Below, piece by piece: positions 60,601 to 64,000 of a stretch of DNA of 64,000 nucleotides. The stretch spans positions 5,412,268 to 5,476,267 of the forward strand of contig NC_067125.1 in the NCBI RefSeq assembly GCF_021347895.1, written 5' to 3'. Every line of letters begins with the position of its first letter. Position 1 is the first letter of the stretch. The position numbers and the translations under genes were made by a program. Below the pieces are notes generated by a model. The model was not told the DNA's origin. It made no database searches and saw only the letters and a list, made by a program, of their open reading frames with translations. Origin of the DNA: Acanthochromis polyacanthus (taxonomy: Eukaryota > Chordata > Actinopteri > Pomacentridae).

Positions 60601-63228
60601 GGTGCAATTTTGTTTGACAAAGGAAGTGTCAGATGAAAAGAAACTGTAGCCAAACATAAGATTCAACACTAGGTTCTCTGTACGCCTGCCTTATGTCTGT
60701 GTAGAGGTTACCTGTGGGTGTGGTCTGACCCAGCAGTGTGTCAGACGCCTGCACTGTGGTCACCATGGTGCCGGTGGTGGCGTCTGCTATGGTGGCAGGG
60801 TAGTAGGTGTACTGTGTCTCAGTGCTGCCATCTCCCTCCAACCCCTCTGACTGGGAAAAGACTGCCTGCAACCAGCGTAAGACATTGTTTGACAGTAAAT
60901 ACTAAAGGCGACCACATGGCTAACATCCACACGACCAAGCAGCTTCTTTCTAGCAATATCTACGTGTTGGACTATATTGCTGAGTAAACATTATGAGGAA
61001 GAAATATTGTTTAGGATGTGTTTTCACCTGTTTCTGTTGTATTCTAACTTCATTACACACTGATGCCATTCACATTTTTTTTACCAACAAACCACAGCAA
61101 ACAAACCACTTCTAATATTTCACCAAAAACAGTGATCCCATATTGTGTGTCTAATGAATCTCAACTAAAACACACCTGAACATACACAACCATTCAAAAG
61201 TTTTAGGACACTGTCTCATTCAAATAAAGTAGAACCTGTCCCACAACTTCTGACAGGGGGTGTATTTCATCATATGGATGTGATCAGGGCAGGACTCTGG
61301 TCATACATGTAAAGTTTCAGGCAGATTGGAGCATGTTCAGGGCATTTACACAGCATTTGAAATTTCATGGAGAAGGATCAAAATTCCAGAGGCCGCCACG
61401 GACACACCCTTTGACTTTGGAACAAGATTTTAATAACTTTGGATCATTAAGGCCTCCTGTATGTACTGGCCCAATTTGAGGTGAATTGGAGTTTCCCCCT
61501 AGGAGGAGTTCGCTGTAGAAAAAAATGAAAAATGGGCAAAATCTGATATTCAACGCAAAACAGCTCACTTCCTGTTGGGTTTGGAATGTGGCTGTCACTG
61601 ACTTTTATGTTCAGCCTGATGTGCTGCATATGTGTACCAAATTTGGTAGATACACCCCCTGTCAAAAGTTGTAGGACAGGTTCTACTTTATTTGAATGAG
61701 AAAGTGTCCTAAAACTTTTGACAGGGGGTGTACACTACCGTTCAAAAGCTTGGAGTCACACAGACATTTTAATGTTTTCCATGAAAACTCTCACTTTTAT
61801 CCATGTGCTAACATAACTGCACAAGGGTTTTCTAATCATCAATGAGCCTTTCAGCACCATTAGCTAACACAATGTAGCATTAGAACACAGGAGTGATGGT
61901 TGCTGGAAATGTTCCTCTGTACCCCTATGGAGGTATTCCATTAAAAATCAGATGTTTCCGGTGGAAGTCCACCACATCTCCCTCCATGGTTCAGTGGCTT
62001 AGAGAGGTAATGTCTTTTTATAAAATTGGAAAAAATCAGACATTCTGTCAAAGGTAGGATGAATATTTTCCAAAAGAAATGGGACTCTTTTCTAGCCTAC
62101 TTTAATTCTTTAAACCCCTCTTAACCGAATACGGTCCCCTTCACCCACTCTTTGCTTTCTTTCAATCAATCAGGGATGGTTTTAAAGGAATCGAGGTGTT
62201 CAGTGTTTCTTCAGCTTCCACAGTTAGTGTCGTGGAGTTCATCTGGGTATCGGTCATGTCTCCTGTTGTATTGTTGGTGACATCCAACTTTTCTTCTACC
62301 TACCTCTTTTCTTCATCTGCTTTCTCTTCTATTTCTCATTGTTCCTATCAGGTTCTATATAATTGTTTACCTTTTTATTGTTTAAGTTGTTGATGCAAAA
62401 AAATTAAAACCTTCATGAGAAGTACAATTTGGTGCAGTAAGAAATTGTATCGACTTGGGTTCTCATATTGTAGATTAGAGGTTACACGACTTGCAGAAGT
62501 TTATATCATTTTTTATTTTTTCTTAACTGTCCATGTATATACCAGGTCAGTGTTACTGTCCCTGCAATTTCTGTGCCAAGCTTCCCAATAAACATATTAA
62601 TGGAAAAAAAAAATCTGCCGTTTCCAGCTAGAATAGTCATTTATAACATTAACCATGTAGCAAGCAAGCAGGGCAGGGGTTTTTTTCTTTGTGAAATGTA
62701 ACAATCAATCAAAATGTATTTATAGAGCACTTTACAACACTCAAGGTGACCAAAGTGCTTTCCAGTTAAACACAAGTAGTAAAATAAGAAATAAAAGCAG
62801 ATTAAAAGAAAGCAAGAACAGAACACGTCAGGAAAATAAAATCAAATTAAAATACGATAAAATGTCACCAGAATGCATGCATCAACTCTACTTACAAACA
62901 CTCATCTTCTGTGCTATCAAGATTTTACCTTTTATACAAAATTCAGCCGTGGTCAGTTTACATTTAGGTGCTGGTGGGTTCACCATCGTCCATCCTTACC
63001 TTCTTACTTTTTAACCCCACACGTGTTCAGTGTATTTAACCTTGTTCAGGCCTATTTTAAATATGGGAGTGGTTGGAAATGTATTCCTGTGCAGTTAACC
63101 AGCGTTGTTCTCACCTGTGTGACAGCCTGAGTGGTGGCAGGGAAACCAGCGACCAGGCTGACCGCTGCAGCTCCGTCTGTCTGACCCTCCAACTGGCCAT
63201 CTGACACCTGGATCACTCTGTAGGTCAC
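57608..63228 (-). CDS. usf1l: USF1-like bHLH-leucine zipper transcription factor, 3' seven exons (5' end beyond window)
   Basis: Nuclear E-box (CACGTG) binding factor of the USF family. Exons in transcript order: 63115-63228, 60712-60865, 60354-60441, 60141-60199, 59963-60057, 58392-58520, 57608-57697 (stop TAG at 57608-57610). Joined they give 242 residues in one frame with GT-AG introns. Visible parts in order: VTYRVIQVSDGQLEGQTDG activation region; ETQYTYYPATIAD; USF-specific region VMMSPQEVL..NQRTIAPRTQPY; basic region RDEKRRAQHNEVERRRRDK; helix-loop-helix NNWIVQLSKTIPDC..SKGGILSKACDYIKELR; zipper SNLKL..LDRLRIDNQLL; and C-terminus ending SSSSDPQ. The USR and basic region identify USF rather than MITF or MYC. 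It resembles USF1 more than USF2 in the first exon and zipper; the divergent tail and the ubash3b neighbour suggest the teleost usf1-like copy, but usf1 itself is possible. The upstream exon (KYVFRTENG region in homologues) is not in the window. Confidence 0.9.
58681..59770. mobile_element. Composite 2: outer MITE with nested TTAA element (USF intron)
   Basis: Outer family as at 50667: left part actgcaaaaactcaaaatct, right part ggtaaaatctagcttaaaat and gaggggcattttttccagtg before TA. The left TA is not preserved. Split by 58840-59460. Confidence 0.7.
58840..59460. mobile_element. piggyBac-type MITE nested in composite 2
   Basis: TTAA at 58836-58839 and 59461-59464; ends ccctcgtgtcgtcctgaggg and gaggacaacaggaggg. 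The interior includes a degenerate gagacaaaa/tgacaaaa array (58965-59060) and a self-complementary segment around 59107-59190 (ttctttaagaacattcac / gtgaatgttcttaaagaa). Confidence 0.78.
59847..59880 (+). repeat. Solo Tc1-type terminus fragment
   Basis: cacactactggtcaaaagtt matches the start of a ttcaaaagtt-type Tc1 terminus; no partner end. Confidence 0.4.
61185..61262. mobile_element. 78-bp TA-flanked MITE, second copy
   Basis: TA at 61183-61184 and 61263-61264; right end cttctgacagggggtg matches the 7195 copy, left end slightly diverged (cacaaccattcaaaagtttt). Inverted relative to the third copy at 61653. Confidence 0.75.
61653..61730. mobile_element. 78-bp TA-flanked MITE, third copy
   Basis: TA at 61651-61652 and 61731-61732; ends caccccctgtcaaaag / cttttgacagggggtg identical to 7195-7272. 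The spacer differs (ggttctactttatttgaatg). The right TA is shared with the next MITE. Confidence 0.82.
61733..62655 (+). mobile_element. Tc1-type MITE (ttcaaaagtttgg family) split by an L1-like insertion
   Basis: Left part 61733-61959 starts cactaccgttcaaaagcttg and follows the 8739 copy to gatgtttcc. It resumes at about 62626 with agctagaatagtcatttata. The 3' terminus is missing. Confidence 0.78.
61960..62613 (+). mobile_element. 5'-truncated L1-type retrotransposon 3' end
   Basis: Opens with a decayed ORF2 C-terminus: reading VQWLREVMSFYKIGKN and a W....PKEMG-like segment typical of L1 ORF2 tails. A pyrimidine-rich 3' UTR, an aataaa at 62587-62592 and an A-tract (62603-62613) follow. The flanks atcagatgtttcc (left) and tctgccgtttcc (right) look like a diverged target duplication. 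Confidence 0.6.
62701..62770 (+). repeat. Dispersed fish repeat fragment
   Basis: tgtatttatagagcacttta and gaccaaagtgctttccag match the word set also present at 35368-35410, a common fish repeat end. Class not assigned. Confidence 0.4.
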
Positions 63229-63510
63229 CTGGAGCACAGCACATTACACTGAGTGGCCGGTATCTCATTACCACTGAGGTGACACATAAACCGCTGCAGA
63301 GCACATGCACACTCGAAAACTTGAACTTTTAGGCGGGACGTCTTTTAGGTGAAGCCATCAGTGGTCAGAGCATGTTTGGTTTTGTCGAGGGTGAGGGTTA
63401 GAATGCGGAGGGGTCTGTTTTAGCGTGGTCATAAACATGCTGTGGATTCAGCAGTGTGCATCTGTAGTGACATTAATGAGCTGTAACCCAACCAATGAAA
63501 CAATCTAAAT

Positions 63511-63650
63511 TAGGGCTGCAACTAACGACGCGTCGACTAATTGTCTGAGCACGATACGTCATCAAAAGCGGAAGTGAGCGCGCTCACTTCCGCTTTTGAT
63601 GACGTATCGTGCTCAGACGACTAGTCGACGCGTCGTTAGTTGCAGCCCTA
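63511..63650. mobile_element. hAT foldback MITE with perfect 8-bp target duplication
   Basis: A 140-bp near-perfect palindrome: tagggctgcaactaacgacg on the left mirrored to the right end ttgcagcccta, with only about two mismatches between 70-nt arms. Identical 8-bp direct repeats atctaaat lie at 63503-63510 and 63651-63658. Related to the fragment at 45242. Confidence 0.93.
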
Positions 63651-63761
63651 ATCTAAATCACATTTAGTTGCTTTTGTGAAGTCAAGCTTTTATCATTTGA
63701 GGCAACTTGCCAAAGTGAAGCCTTTTTTTTTAATCTCCTCACAACTATGAAATTTTGATCC

Positions 63762-64000
63762 AAACTTTTATTATCGTCGTTTAGATTATTGCAACGCGCT
63801 TTACTCAGGACTCAGCAAAACCTCACTGTTGAGACTACAGCTGGTTCAGAACGCTTTTAACAGGATCACGGAAATTTGATCACATAACTCCCATCGTCCA
63901 ATCCCTCCGCCGGCTCCCCGTGCACGTCCGTATTGATTTTAAACGTCTTTTGTTTGCTTTTAAATGCCTTCCTGGTTTGGCCCTCCTGTACCTGTGTGGG
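63762..64000 (+). mobile_element. L2/CR1-type LINE reverse transcriptase fragment, runs off window
   Basis: Reads LDYCNALYSGLSKTSLLRLQ, then after an indel HITPIVQSLRRLPVHVRIDF and LLFAFKCLPGLALLYL, the C-terminal part of the reverse transcriptase of L2/CR1-like fish LINEs. One frame disruption and a stop near 63880 show it is dead. It continues past 64000. Confidence 0.8.

Noticed and set aside
63511..63650. Long hairpin considered as a microRNA precursor
   Set aside because: TIR ends and a perfect 8-bp target duplication show a hAT foldback MITE instead.

Overview
The window is nuclear DNA of a ray-finned fish, most likely a percomorph teleost. Intron-rich vertebrate genes with GT-AG introns are embedded in a dense landscape of Tc1, hAT, piggyBac-type, tRNA-SINE and LINE copies. 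I see no bacterial or viral gene organisation. Species cannot be settled from the sequence alone.

Three protein genes are supported. All lie on the minus strand, so they read from right to left. (1) A USF1-like bHLH-leucine-zipper transcription factor (about 57.6-63.2 kb): seven 3' exons are visible and the 5' exons lie beyond the right edge. (2) A complete 23-exon gene (39.4-55.4 kb) whose joined exons keep one open frame of 621 codons. It fuses an N-terminal sugar-nucleotide pyrophosphorylase-like domain to a C-terminal GHMP-family glucuronokinase, corresponding to the fish gene known as gkup (glucuronokinase with putative uridyl pyrophosphorylase). (3) The first coding exon of ubash3b (Sts-1; 38.2-38.3 kb), which starts in a GC-rich promoter about 1.1 kb downstream of the gkup stop codon. 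The remaining 38 kb to the left edge is its first intron.

Layout. 1-38170 is ubash3b intron 1 and holds most of the mobile elements. These include a CGGBP1-like hAT element, a 78-bp hairpin MITE, a Tc1 relative carrying a nested insertion, a nearly intact Tc1 copy broken by one nonsense codon, several hAT and Tc1 MITEs, and microsatellites. 38171-39395 holds the ubash3b promoter and a tandemly duplicated block containing likely gkup poly(A) signals. 39396-55411 is gkup; its introns hold three SINEs, two Tc1 remnants, a composite piggyBac-in-MITE and a LINE 3' end. 55412-57607 is intergenic. 57608-63228 is the USF gene, with another composite element and a cluster of stacked MITEs in its introns. 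63229-64000 holds a hAT foldback MITE and an L2/CR1-type LINE fragment.

Functionally, gkup would turn free glucuronate into glucuronate-1-phosphate (kinase half) and then into UDP-glucuronate (nucleotidyltransferase half), a salvage route mostly described in plants. The neighbours encode a transcription factor and a signalling phosphatase. No shared pathway is evident, so their adjacency is best read as ordinary synteny. Most short ORFs in the window are chance or repeat-derived and are not listed.
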